Assembly (NCBI RefSeq): GCF_022014595.1
Contig: NZ_CP091740.1
Coordinates: 3,336,200 to 3,400,199, forward strand
Source of the DNA: Solitalea lacus
GTDB taxonomy: Bacteria; Bacteroidota; Bacteroidia; Sphingobacteriales; Sphingobacteriaceae
Direction of reading: 5' to 3'
Length of the DNA stretch: 64,000 bases
The stretch's first letter is position 1. Each line of letters opens with the position of its first letter. The position numbers and the translations under genes are program-made. The notes under the pieces are model-generated. The model did not search any database. It saw only the letters and a program-made list of their open reading frames with translations, and had not been told where the DNA came from. Below are positions 53,632 through 61,517 of the stretch, one piece after another.

Positions 53632-56600
53632 TTAAAAGGTTAATGAAGTACCGAAAGCAACAGTCCGTTGAGGTGGAATCCCATACAAATTCCCGTTCAT
53701 TTCAGGATCTCCTAATTTATATCCTGTAATTGTTAACAGGTTCTGGGCATTCACATACACACGTAAATTCTGAACCTTTACTTTTTCAAGCCAAGAGCCC
53801 CTGAATGCGTAAGACAATGACACATTCTTTAATCTGATATAGGAAGCATCTCCAAAGGCCGCAGTAGAATTTCGGAAATAATAAGCAGAACCTCCATTAT
53901 TGCCCAATCTTTGCAAGTCTGCATTCTTATCACCAGGTTTCTGCCAACGGTTAAGGTCGAGCAAGGCTGCAGGTTTATTTGCATTAGTTAAAGGGTAATC
54001 CTCTGTAACAAGATTATACAAGTGATTATACCCCATCTGTTTTACAAACTGGAATAAAAAAGACAAATCAAAACCTTTATAAGTAAAACTATTTGAAAAT
54101 CCACCAGTGAACTTTGGTTGAAGATCCACCATAGCCACTTTATCGTCAGGGTTTGCGGGATTAGAGGTTGGAGTTTTCCCATCGGCCTTATAATACTCAA
54201 AAACACCGGTTGTTTCATTTACTCCTTTATATTGAAATACCTTCATTGTACTGGTGGAGCGACCAATCGTATAAGTATCCTTGTACGAAGAGTTTGCAAG
54301 ATTGTTGTACTCAATCAGTTTATTTCGATTGACAGAAACATTGAGGGATGATCTCCATGAAAAGTCTTTGCTCCTCACATTTTCTGACGAAATTAAAATC
54401 TCCCAACCTTTATTTTCTACAGTTGCATCAAGGTTTTGGAACACAGAAGACATACCAACTTGCGATGGTAACGGGGTCCATGTTAGCTGGTTGCTGGTTC
54501 TGTTTTGGTACCAAGAAAGATTCAGGTTTATCCGGTTATCAAGAGCAGCAAATTCTGATGTAATATTCCACATTTTCTTAAGCCCCCAGCTAAAATCCGG
54601 GTTATAAAGTTTATTGGGTTGATAAGGAGTTACCCCCTGGAAAACGACATTGGTATTTCTTGTCCAATAGTCCTGGAAGAGGTAAGGACCTATACCATCA
54701 GAACCCACTGTACCATAGTTAGCTGAAACTTTTGCAAAATTGATAAAGGGTACTGCTTTCTTAAAGAATGCTTCCTCTGAGAATATCCAACCTAAACCTG
54801 CTGAACCAAAATTACCAAACTGTCGGTTAGGTCCAAAATTGCTGGAACCATCTCTTCTACCGGTAATGTTAATAATATACTTATCATCATAAACATAATT
54901 CACTCTTCCAAATGCTGCAATATACTTGTAAGGAGAAATACTATTGTTAAGATAGGTTTGGTTCTTATCTCCTCCATTTGGTGAATTTATAAACGCATCA
55001 TTTGCATAGTTATATGCTTGTATACCATTTACAGAATTAATTTGATTCTTATAGGTACCTCCAAGCAATACGGTCAAATTTCCTTTGGAGATTTTTTTCC
55101 GATATTCAGCTTGTGGCTCTACATTCAATGTTTGATTTATATCATCATTAAACATAGCATTCGAAGAGCTAGCTTGTGATGGCGGATAAGAACTTCTGGG
55201 GGCTTGCATAGTTCGGTCTGAATAAAAATAACTATAACCCAAATTAGTGCTAATATTCAATCCGGGTAATAGCTTGTAAGCAAGCCTTAATGAGCTGTTA
55301 AGACCTTTATTTACAATCTCTGAACGTGTAAGTAACTGCGCTTGCATCTGATAAGGACTAAAGTCTTTTCCTTTGTAATTCCACACAAGGCTACCATCAG
55401 AATTTAACATGTCTGGCAGATTGGGCGGCAGAAGTAAAGCTTTAGTAAATTCAGCAGTAGCCGACTTATCTGTATTGTAGGAAAAATCAGTACCAAAATC
55501 CACAGAAATCTTACTGTTAGCAGGATTGTAACTAAAACCGGAATGAATGCTAACCCTTTCATTCTTGAAATCGCCAGGGAAATTGTAAGTAGCCTTCGTT
55601 AATCCGGTGGATATAAGATAGGTAACATCTGCATTTCCTCCGGATAGACTTGCATTTACCGTCTTATTAATTGCCGTTCCGCCATAAAATTTTTGGAACC
55701 AGTTCGTGTATTTTGTAGAATCAAAAGCAGACAACTCTTGATAAGGAGTGAAATTGGTAACGCCGTCATTCTTCAGGGCTTCCTTCCTTAAGGAAAGATA
55801 TTGCTGGGTATTTAGCATTTCAACAACTCTTGTTGCCTTTTCCGGAGCTGTGAAAGCATCAATTTTCAGACTCGGTTTGCCTGCTTTTCCTTTTTTTGTA
55901 GTAATTAGTATTACCCCATTCAACCCTTGCGACCCATATATAGAAGTAGCATCAGCATCTTTAAGGGCAGTTATGCTTTCGATATCTGCAGGGTTCAGGC
56001 TGTTCAATGGACTTACGCCGTTTCCACCTAATTTTGTACTCCCTAAACTATTATTCTGTGGTGCGAACGGAATGCCATCGATAAGAATCAAGGGCTGATC
56101 AAACGGATTAATACCACCAGCATAAGATGCACTTTGGATAGTATTTTGGCCCCTCAACTGAAGTTTTTGCTGTGCACCCGGAGCACCTCCTGATGTGCTT
56201 ACAATAAGACCTGGCATCAGGCCTTGCATCATCAGTGCGACATTCATCACAGGTTGTTTTTCTATTTCCGAGGATTTTAGTGTGCTGACACTTCCAATTT
56301 GAAATCGTTTTGCTGCTGTTCCATAAGCTATTGTCACCACTTCATTCAGTTGCATCGATTCCTCTTCCATAACGATGTTCATGGTAGTACTTTTGCCTAC
56401 AGTTACCTCTTTCTTCTTAAAACCTATAAAAGAAAAAACCAAAACATCATTTTGATTCGCACTTAGTGAAAAGCCCCCATTTACGTTTGTTTGAGTGCCT
56501 TTAGTGCTACCTTTTATCTGTACGTTTACTCCTGGAAGCGGCAAGCCAGCTTTGTCAATAATAGTTCCGTTGATGATTTCATCATTTAAATTGTCGCTTT

Positions 56601-56976
56601 TCTGTTTCCCACTTTTCGCCTTTTCAGTAACGACAATAGTTTTATTTGCTATTGCATAGGCAACCGGCTGATTTTTAAATACTTCATCAAGAGCATCTTT
56701 TAAAGAAAGATTTTTAATAGATACCGTTACAGGATTTGCTTTAGCAACTTGGCCCTGATTGTAAAAAAATTTGTACCCTGATTGTTTACTTACTGATTCA
56801 AGTACGCTTTCTAAAGAAGCATTTGCGCTATTAAGCGTAATAGCCTGAGAATAAACACTTTCACTAATTAATAATGCTAAAACAATAATTAACCCTGAAG
56901 TTAATTTGCTTAAACTTGATTTAGCCTTAATTGGAATTAGGCGTGAAGATTTTTTAAATAGTAATTTTAACTGCAT
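53632..56976 (-). CDS. SusC-type TonB-dependent channel with N-terminal STN signalling domain
   Basis: 1114 residues. Signal segment ~22-44, then a secretin/TonB N-terminal (STN) domain (~46-118: LESVLESVSKQSGYKFFYNQ, LSLKDALDEVF). A carboxypeptidase-like domain (~133-212) follows, then the plug (LMMQGLMPGLIVSTSGGAPG, LILIDGIPFAPQN, ITALKDADATSIYGSQGLNG, VILITTKKGKAG) and the barrel ending FGTSLTF. The STN domain is the part that contacts a FecR-type anti-sigma factor in trans-envelope signalling; fecR lies directly upstream and an ECF sigma gene beyond it. The channel therefore probably reports substrate binding to its own sigma factor. Confidence 0.96.
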   Translation of the reverse strand: MQLKLLFKKSSRLIPIKAKSSLSKLTSGLIIVLALLISESVYSQAITLNSANASLESVLESVSKQSGYKFFYNQGQVAKANPVTVSIKNLSLKDALDEVFKNQPVAYAIANKTIVVTEKAKSGKQKSDNLNDEIINGTIIDKAGLPLPGVNVQIKGSTKGTQTNVNGGFSLSANQNDVLVFSFIGFKKKEVTVGKSTTMNIVMEEESMQLNEVVTIAYGTAAKRFQIGSVSTLKSSEIEKQPVMNVALMMQGLMPGLIVSTSGGAPGAQQKLQLRGQNTIQSASYAGGINPFDQPLILIDGIPFAPQNNSLGSTKLGGNGVSPLNSLNPADIESITALKDADATSIYGSQGLNGVILITTKKGKAGKPSLKIDAFTAPEKATRVVEMLNTQQYLSLRKEALKNDGVTNFTPYQELSAFDSTKYTNWFQKFYGGTAINKTVNASLSGGNADVTYLISTGLTKATYNFPGDFKNERVSIHSGFSYNPANSKISVDFGTDFSYNTDKSATAEFTKALLLPPNLPDMLNSDGSLVWNYKGKDFSPYQMQAQLLTRSEIVNKGLNSSLRLAYKLLPGLNISTNLGYSYFYSDRTMQAPRSSYPPSQASSSNAMFNDDINQTLNVEPQAEYRKKISKGNLTVLLGGTYKNQINSVNGIQAYNYANDAFINSPNGGDKNQTYLNNSISPYKYIAAFGRVNYVYDDKYIINITGRRDGSSNFGPNRQFGNFGSAGLGWIFSEEAFFKKAVPFINFAKVSANYGTVGSDGIGPYLFQDYWTRNTNVVFQGVTPYQPNKLYNPDFSWGLKKMWNITSEFAALDNRINLNLSWYQNRTSNQLTWTPLPSQVGMSSVFQNLDATVENKGWEILISSENVRSKDFSWRSSLNVSVNRNKLIEYNNLANSSYKDTYTIGRSTSTMKVFQYKGVNETTGVFEYYKADGKTPTSNPANPDDKVAMVDLQPKFTGGFSNSFTYKGFDLSFLFQFVKQMGYNHLYNLVTEDYPLTNANKPAALLDLNRWQKPGDKNADLQRLGNNGGSAYYFRNSTAAFGDASYIRLKNVSLSYAFRGSWLEKVKVQNLRVYVNAQNLLTITGYKLGDPEMNGNLYGIPPQRTVAFGTSLTF

Positions 56977-57046
56977 AGATTTGCGAATAGATTGAAAATT
57001 GTAAAAATGATCTCTTAACGGTTGTTATGCATTTTAATCTGCATTC

Positions 57047-57083
57047 AGCCGGAAGCAGTGCGAATGCTTCTGGCTTTTTTTTG
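57047..57083 (+). terminator. Stem-loop with T-run between fecR and susC
   Basis: AGCCGGAAGCA (57047-57057) pairs with TGCTTCTGGCT (57065-57075), one G·U pair, followed by a T run on the plus strand. It has the form of a plus-strand terminator, but both neighbours are on the minus strand; read there, the A run comes first and no T run follows. It may block antisense transcription or act as a processing or attenuating element between fecR and susC. Confidence 0.55.
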
Positions 57084-57088
57084 GTCTA

Positions 57089-58264
57089 TTATTGATATAC
57101 TGTTATTGTTTTTCCCTCCGCTTTAAATTTGATACCACTTAATTCAAGTACTTTTAACACTTCTGATAGATTTTCATTCCTAAATGTACTACCACCAAAG
57201 CTGTATTTATCGAAATTACCCTGATACTTAACTTCGATTGAATACCATCGCTCTAGTTGGCGCATTATGGTTTTTAAATCATTATTTTGAAAGTTGAATT
57301 CACCCTTTTTCCAGGCTATTTGGCCCTCAGCATCCACATTTTTCACTTGTATATCATTACTAAATACTGCTTGCTGGTTAGGCTGAAGTACAACTTGTTT
57401 ATTATTTCCAGAAACCCTTACCCTACCTTCAAGTAAAGTAGTTTTGATATTGGCTTCATCGCCATAAGCATTAATATTAAAATGTGTACCCAGTACTTCC
57501 ACCTCCTGATTATTGGTCGTTACCACAAAAGGATGTTTTTTATCCTTAGCTACTTCAAAATAGGCCTCGCCGGTAAGTTCAACTTTACGTGTTTTAAGAG
57601 AAGCAAAGCTTACAGGATATTTAAGCGATGAGGCTGCGTTCAGAGTTACATTTGTACCATCAGGCAAACGAACGCTATAGGTTTCTCCTCTTGCAGTCGA
57701 AAGTGTATTTAATTCATTTGAAGAAGAAGCGATATCCTTAACCTCGTATACAATCTGACCATCAGCCGTTTTAGATATACTTATACCTGCTTCTTTTGCC
57801 AACTCGCCTTTTACCGCATCTGACAAAATAATTTTTTTGCCATTAGTCAATATTAATGTTGCTGTGTTTTTACCAGGAGCAATATCATTTGCATAGAGGG
57901 AGGGCTGAGGCTGTTCAAAGGGTTGTTTCAGGTTATTAAAATATATGTAACCTCCAACTGTAACAGCTAAAGCAATGGCAGCAGCTACCGAAATACGAGG
58001 CCATAATCTAATCGTGCGAACATTTGACTGGTTATTCTGCTTTATATGTGATTTTACATTTGCATAGATCACATCCAAGCGCAGATCAACATCAGGTAAA
58101 TCAGAATCAAGTATTTCCTCCTGGCTTAACTCGGCTAATATGAGTTGCTTTAAAACAGCTTCATCTTCTGAAACTTTGAAGTGTTTCAGTAGTACCAATA
58201 TCTCCTGCTCCGAACAACGATCTTCCAGGTACTTATTAAATAATGAATATAATGATTGTTCCAT
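57089..58264 (-). CDS. FecR-family anti-sigma factor
   Basis: 391 residues: cytoplasmic N-terminal region (~1-87) that would bind the sigma factor, one membrane helix (~90-110, ISVAAAIALAVTVGGYIYF), then a periplasmic FecR domain (TARGETYSVRLPDGTNVTLN, AASSLKYPVSF, GEAYFEVAKDKKHPFVV, EVLGTHFNINAYGDE, ~185-300) and a C-terminal DUF4974 domain (FNFQNNDLKTIMRQLERWYS). It holds the ECF sigma factor inactive until the SusC STN domain signals. The gene is divergent from the sigma gene and 112 bp before susC. Confidence 0.94.
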   Translation of the reverse strand: MEQSLYSLFNKYLEDRCSEQEILVLLKHFKVSEDEAVLKQLILAELSQEEILDSDLPDVDLRLDVIYANVKSHIKQNNQSNVRTIRLWPRISVAAAIALAVTVGGYIYFNNLKQPFEQPQPSLYANDIAPGKNTATLILTNGKKIILSDAVKGELAKEAGISISKTADGQIVYEVKDIASSSNELNTLSTARGETYSVRLPDGTNVTLNAASSLKYPVSFASLKTRKVELTGEAYFEVAKDKKHPFVVTTNNQEVEVLGTHFNINAYGDEANIKTTLLEGRVRVSGNNKQVVLQPNQQAVFSNDIQVKNVDAEGQIAWKKGEFNFQNNDLKTIMRQLERWYSIEVKYQGNFDKYSFGGSTFRNENLSEVLKVLELSGIKFKAEGKTITVYQ

Positions 58265-58393
58265 TTTCTATGTAATTGATAGCTAATACACTGCTAATCA
58301 AAAAAACAATGAGTCCAATTGTAAAAAAATTACAATTATTTAATAATCACCTAATATTCAGCTAAATAAATTTTCATTTAATCTGATTTTTTA

Positions 58394-58401
58394 TATGTTT
58401 G
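58394..58401 (+). promoter_or_regulatory. Candidate -7 box overlapping the longest sigma-factor start
   Basis: TATGTTTG fits the Bacteroidota -7 pattern TAnnTTTG. It overlaps the TTG at 58399 that begins the longest sigma-factor frame. If functional, transcription starts downstream of that codon and the true start is more likely the in-frame TTG at 58426. The 134-bp divergent region 58265-58398 holds no other clear signal. Confidence 0.4.
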
Positions 58402-59088
58402 CACACGAGAAAAGATAAAACGAAGTTGAAGATTCTGGAAGACGACATACTACAGCAATTGCTTATCAAGCTAAAAGAAGGCGATGAGTCTGCCTTTACT
58501 GCTTTGTATAAAGCTTATAGTAAGCCTCTGTACTTGCGTATTTTAAGAATGGTAAAAAATGCTGAAGATGCAGAAGAGTTGTTACAAGAACTTTTCATTA
58601 AATTATGGAATAACCGTGAAACGATTGATTTAGAAAAATCTTTTCAATCTTACATGTATACCATTGCCCAAAACCTTGTTTATAACTTTTTCCGAAAGGT
58701 AGCGAATGACCAAACGCTAATAAATTCCTTAGTAGCGAACACGATGGATTATTGCCTGGATGCTCAAGAGCTGCTTGAAAACAAGGAAAAATCGTTACTG
58801 TTGCAGCGCGCCATCGATCAGCTAACAACACAACAAAAACGGGTATTCCAGCTCTGCAAAATTGAGGATAAAAGCTATGCAGAGACTGCAGAATTGTTGG
58901 GCATTTCTATTGCTACAGTAAATAGCCATATGACCAAATCATTACAGTCTATTAAGGATTTTGTCCTTGAGCATCGGAATGTTTTGGCATTACTATTTAC
59001 AATTTATTTGGTACATGGGAACAATAATTCCACTGCCGTTTCTTCTACTTCTTTTGAACACTTACACATCGTGAAGAAAGGTATGTAG
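58399..59088 (+). CDS. ECF sigma-70 factor with C-terminal hydrophobic tail
   Basis: Up to 229 residues. There is no in-frame ATG near the beginning; starts are TTG at 58399 or, better placed, TTG at 58426 (then MKILEDDILQQLLIKLKEGD). Region 2: AFTALYKAYSKPLYLRILRM, DAEELLQELFIKLWNNRETI, SYMYTIAQNLVYNFFRK. Region 4: LTTQQKRVFQLCKIEDKSYA, ETAELLGISIATVNSHMTKS. After region 4 a hydrophobic segment (NVLALLFTIYLVHG) and a 25-residue tail extend it beyond the usual ~190 residues, suggesting membrane attachment. It likely drives the fecR/susCD locus on the opposite strand. Confidence 0.92.
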   Translation: MHTRKDKTKLKILEDDILQQLLIKLKEGDESAFTALYKAYSKPLYLRILRMVKNAEDAEELLQELFIKLWNNRETIDLEKSFQSYMYTIAQNLVYNFFRKVANDQTLINSLVANTMDYCLDAQELLENKEKSLLLQRAIDQLTTQQKRVFQLCKIEDKSYAETAELLGISIATVNSHMTKSLQSIKDFVLEHRNVLALLFTIYLVHGNNNSTAVSSTSFEHLHIVKKGM

Positions 59089-59381
59089 CCCTCGGCCGGC
59101 AATATGGCCAGCCATCAGATCATCATATTAGAGGATAAACCGAAAAGATCTTATCTGAAAACAATTTGGGTATACGCTTGCTACAAGCATTTTGACTTAC
59201 AGCGCAGAAGACATACTACTTGATTCTTCCACCAAATCAATCTATTTTAGCCACGGGTTGATTATAAAGCCAAAGTTTTCTTTGCGCCGATAGGCAATCC
59301 TAGAAACGTTTGCGGCAGCATTTCTGCCTTTATTACTTAAACCAATGTCAGCGAAGCATGATTTTTTCGCACTTATCTAAG

Positions 59382-60524
59382 ATGAACAAAGAAAATCCAA
59401 ACGAAAATATTTTAAATACGAAAAAACATTTTGAGATTCTTGATGGATTAAGAGGTATTGCCGCGCTGGCTGTTGTCATTTTCCACTTTATGGAATGGGT
59501 TTTCACCGATGTCAACAAAAACTTTATTGGTCATGGTTTTTTAGCCGTTGATTTCTTCTTCTGCTTATCCGGATTTGTAATAGGATATGCCTATGATAAC
59601 CGTATCCGGAATTTGGGAGTGAAGGAGTTTTTCAAGTTAAGACTGATAAGATTACACCCTTTAGTGATCTTGGGTACTGCATTGGGTTTATTGGGCTTTC
59701 TTTTTGATCCCTTCGCAACAAGCATAGCTTATGACACAGGCAAACTTGTTTTGTTATTTGTCTGCTCGCTTCTTCTTATTCCGCTTCCCCTGATGGAAGA
59801 ACGTTTTTATAACCTCTTTGCCTTCAATGCACCATCCTGGTCACTTTTTTGGGAATATGTTGCCAATCTATTTTATGCTTTTGTCCTTTATAAGGTGGGC
59901 CGTCGCTCCTTGGCACTATTGACTTTGCTGGCTGCCGTTGGTATTTGTATAGTTAGTTACCGGGCAGGAAACCTTCTGGGCGGATGGTCAAAAGATAACT
60001 TTTTAGATGGAGGAGCCCGTGTTGCTTATTCCTTTTTAGCAGGGCTCTTTCTTTACCGTTCGAATTGGATTATTAAAAACAAGCTTGGGTTTATAGGCCT
60101 TGCCATATTGTTGTTTTTAGCCTTTATTATGCCCGGATCTAAGTGGAACTGGCTGACGGAGCCGCTAGTTGTACTCTTCTATTTTCCACTGATCGTTTCT
60201 CTCGGAGCCGGCTCGAGCCTGTCGCCTCAATGGAAAAAAATTTGTCGGTTTTCCGGCAACATATCCTACCCTCTTTACATGACGCATTATGCAGTCATAT
60301 GGATTTTTGGAAATTATTATACAAATGAAAAGCCGCCAATTGGGGCACTACCCTATATTATCATACCGGGAATCATTTTAATAGTCGTCATTGCCTATTT
60401 CGCAATGGTATTCTATGATATACCAGTCAGGAGATACCTGGCAAAAAAAACCGTCAGAACGCAAAGCCCGAAAACGTTAGCGAATACCATTGATAACAGT
60501 GCAGACTCAGTACGACGTTCATAA
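59382..60524 (+). CDS. Acyltransferase-3 family membrane protein
   Basis: 380 residues from the preferred ATG at 59382 (MNKENPNENILNTKKHFEIL); the frame opens at 59310 without extra conserved sequence. Acyl_transf_3 hallmarks: FEILDGLRGIAALAVVIFHF (with DGLRG), FLAVDFFFCLSGFVIGYAYD and KEFFKLRLIRLHP, then about ten membrane helices. The family transfers acetyl or other acyl groups to surface sugars (O-antigen, exopolysaccharide, peptidoglycan). No glycan gene is adjacent, so the acceptor is unknown. Single-gene unit. Confidence 0.92.
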   Translation: MNKENPNENILNTKKHFEILDGLRGIAALAVVIFHFMEWVFTDVNKNFIGHGFLAVDFFFCLSGFVIGYAYDNRIRNLGVKEFFKLRLIRLHPLVILGTALGLLGFLFDPFATSIAYDTGKLVLLFVCSLLLIPLPLMEERFYNLFAFNAPSWSLFWEYVANLFYAFVLYKVGRRSLALLTLLAAVGICIVSYRAGNLLGGWSKDNFLDGGARVAYSFLAGLFLYRSNWIIKNKLGFIGLAILLFLAFIMPGSKWNWLTEPLVVLFYFPLIVSLGAGSSLSPQWKKICRFSGNISYPLYMTHYAVIWIFGNYYTNEKPPIGALPYIIIPGIILIVVIAYFAMVFYDIPVRRYLAKKTVRTQSPKTLANTIDNSADSVRRS

Positions 60525-60564
60525 TTAAAGGAAATAAACTTAACGAAATTGCTTAATAACCCAC

Positions 60565-60626
60565 TGCAATTGCAGGTATTGGCAATATCCAATACCTGCA
60601 ATTGCAACATTGAATTCAACAATGTT
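60565..60626. repeat. Perfect 18-bp stem-loop plus adjacent smaller stem-loop
   Basis: 60565-60582 (starts TGCAATTGCAGGTATTGG) pairs perfectly with 60589-60606 around a 6-nt loop. A second hairpin, AACATTG/CAATGTT (60606-60626), abuts it. No T run follows the first. They lie 40 bp after the acyltransferase stop. The perfect arms suggest a selected RNA structure or a REP-like element. The rest of the 297-bp gap shows nothing else. Confidence 0.7.
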
Positions 60627-60821
60627 TCTCCGGCTGTTCCTGCTTTAATCTCATCATTTCCCGCCTCCTCCAAATCATATCGTCTGCAACAACATAGAGT
60701 TATAACTTGATATTAAGTTTTATTTCTTAAATTAGGTTGACTCTACTTTCTATAAGATCTTCCGCCGAATTACTAAGAACCGAAAATCCCAAAGAGTAGG
60801 ACTTACAAAAAATAAATACAT

Positions 60822-61268
60822 ATGTCAAACACTGTATCATTACACAGAGTGCTTAAAGCAACTCCTGAAAAACTTTATCGAGCCTTTACAGACAGTAACG
60901 CTATTGCATCTTGGCTTCCACCTTATGGATTTTTATGTGTTGTTCATAATATGGAAGTGAAAGTAGGCGGTCGTTATAAAATGTCCTTTATCAATTTCTC
61001 CACCGGAAACGGACATTCCTTTGGCGGAGAATTTATGGAACTCAAAACCAATGAGTTCATCAAATACACAGATCAATTTGACGATCCTAACTTGCCTGGA
61101 GTAATGATGACCTCGATCTGGCTCACGAAGGTTTCTTGCGGCACGGAGCTTAAAATCGTTCAGGAAGGCATTCCTTCTTTAATTCCTGTAGAAATGTGTT
61201 ATTTAGGCTGGCAGGAGTCACTGGATAAATTGACAAAATTAGTTGAACCTGTAATTCCGGATGCATAA
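60822..61268 (+). CDS. SRPBCC/AHSA1-family protein
   Basis: 148 residues, cytosolic. Typical AHSA1-like START/Bet v1 fold: LHRVLKATPEKLYRAFTDSN, AIASWLPPYGF, VKVGGRYKMSF, GGEFMELKTNEFIKYTDQF, SIWLTKVSCGTELKIVQEGI and C-terminal GWQESLDKLTKLVEP. These proteins bind hydrophobic ligands or act in stress responses; the exact role is unknown and the annotation is at family level. A strong terminator follows. Confidence 0.9.
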   Translation: MSNTVSLHRVLKATPEKLYRAFTDSNAIASWLPPYGFLCVVHNMEVKVGGRYKMSFINFSTGNGHSFGGEFMELKTNEFIKYTDQFDDPNLPGVMMTSIWLTKVSCGTELKIVQEGIPSLIPVEMCYLGWQESLDKLTKLVEPVIPDA

Positions 61269-61320
61269 TTTTTTCTTGAAGACAAAAACCATCTCGGTAT
61301 TGTCAGGGTAAAATATAAAC

Positions 61321-61352
61321 AAAAGGCTTTTAGATTGCTCTAAAAGCCTTTT
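61321..61352. terminator. Perfect 14-bp terminator hairpin, left copy
   Basis: AAAAGGCTTTTAGA (61321-61334) pairs perfectly with TCTAAAAGCCTTTT (61339-61352), loop TTGC. A- and T-flanks make it bidirectional. It ends the SRPBCC gene. A copy differing in one loop base lies at 63490-63521, on the other side of the histidine kinase gene. Confidence 0.92.
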
Positions 61353-61425
61353 CATTCAAGGGTCATTCGTAATACATATGAGAACATATAACACCCCATA
61401 ACCAGACAAAATCACCATCTTCTAT

Positions 61426-61433
61426 TATATTTG
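61426..61433 (+). promoter_or_regulatory. Candidate -7 box of the histidine kinase gene
   Basis: TATATTTG matches TAnnTTTG and lies 85 bp before the preferred ATG (61518). It covers the TTG at 61431 from which the longest frame would begin, supporting the downstream ATG. No convincing -33 element was seen. Confidence 0.4.
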
Positions 61434-61517
61434 ATTTGTAATCAAAAACTACATCTACAACAAAAATGTATTATAGCGTTCATCATCAAACTGAAGCCTT
61501 ATTTTTATTTGAAAAGC

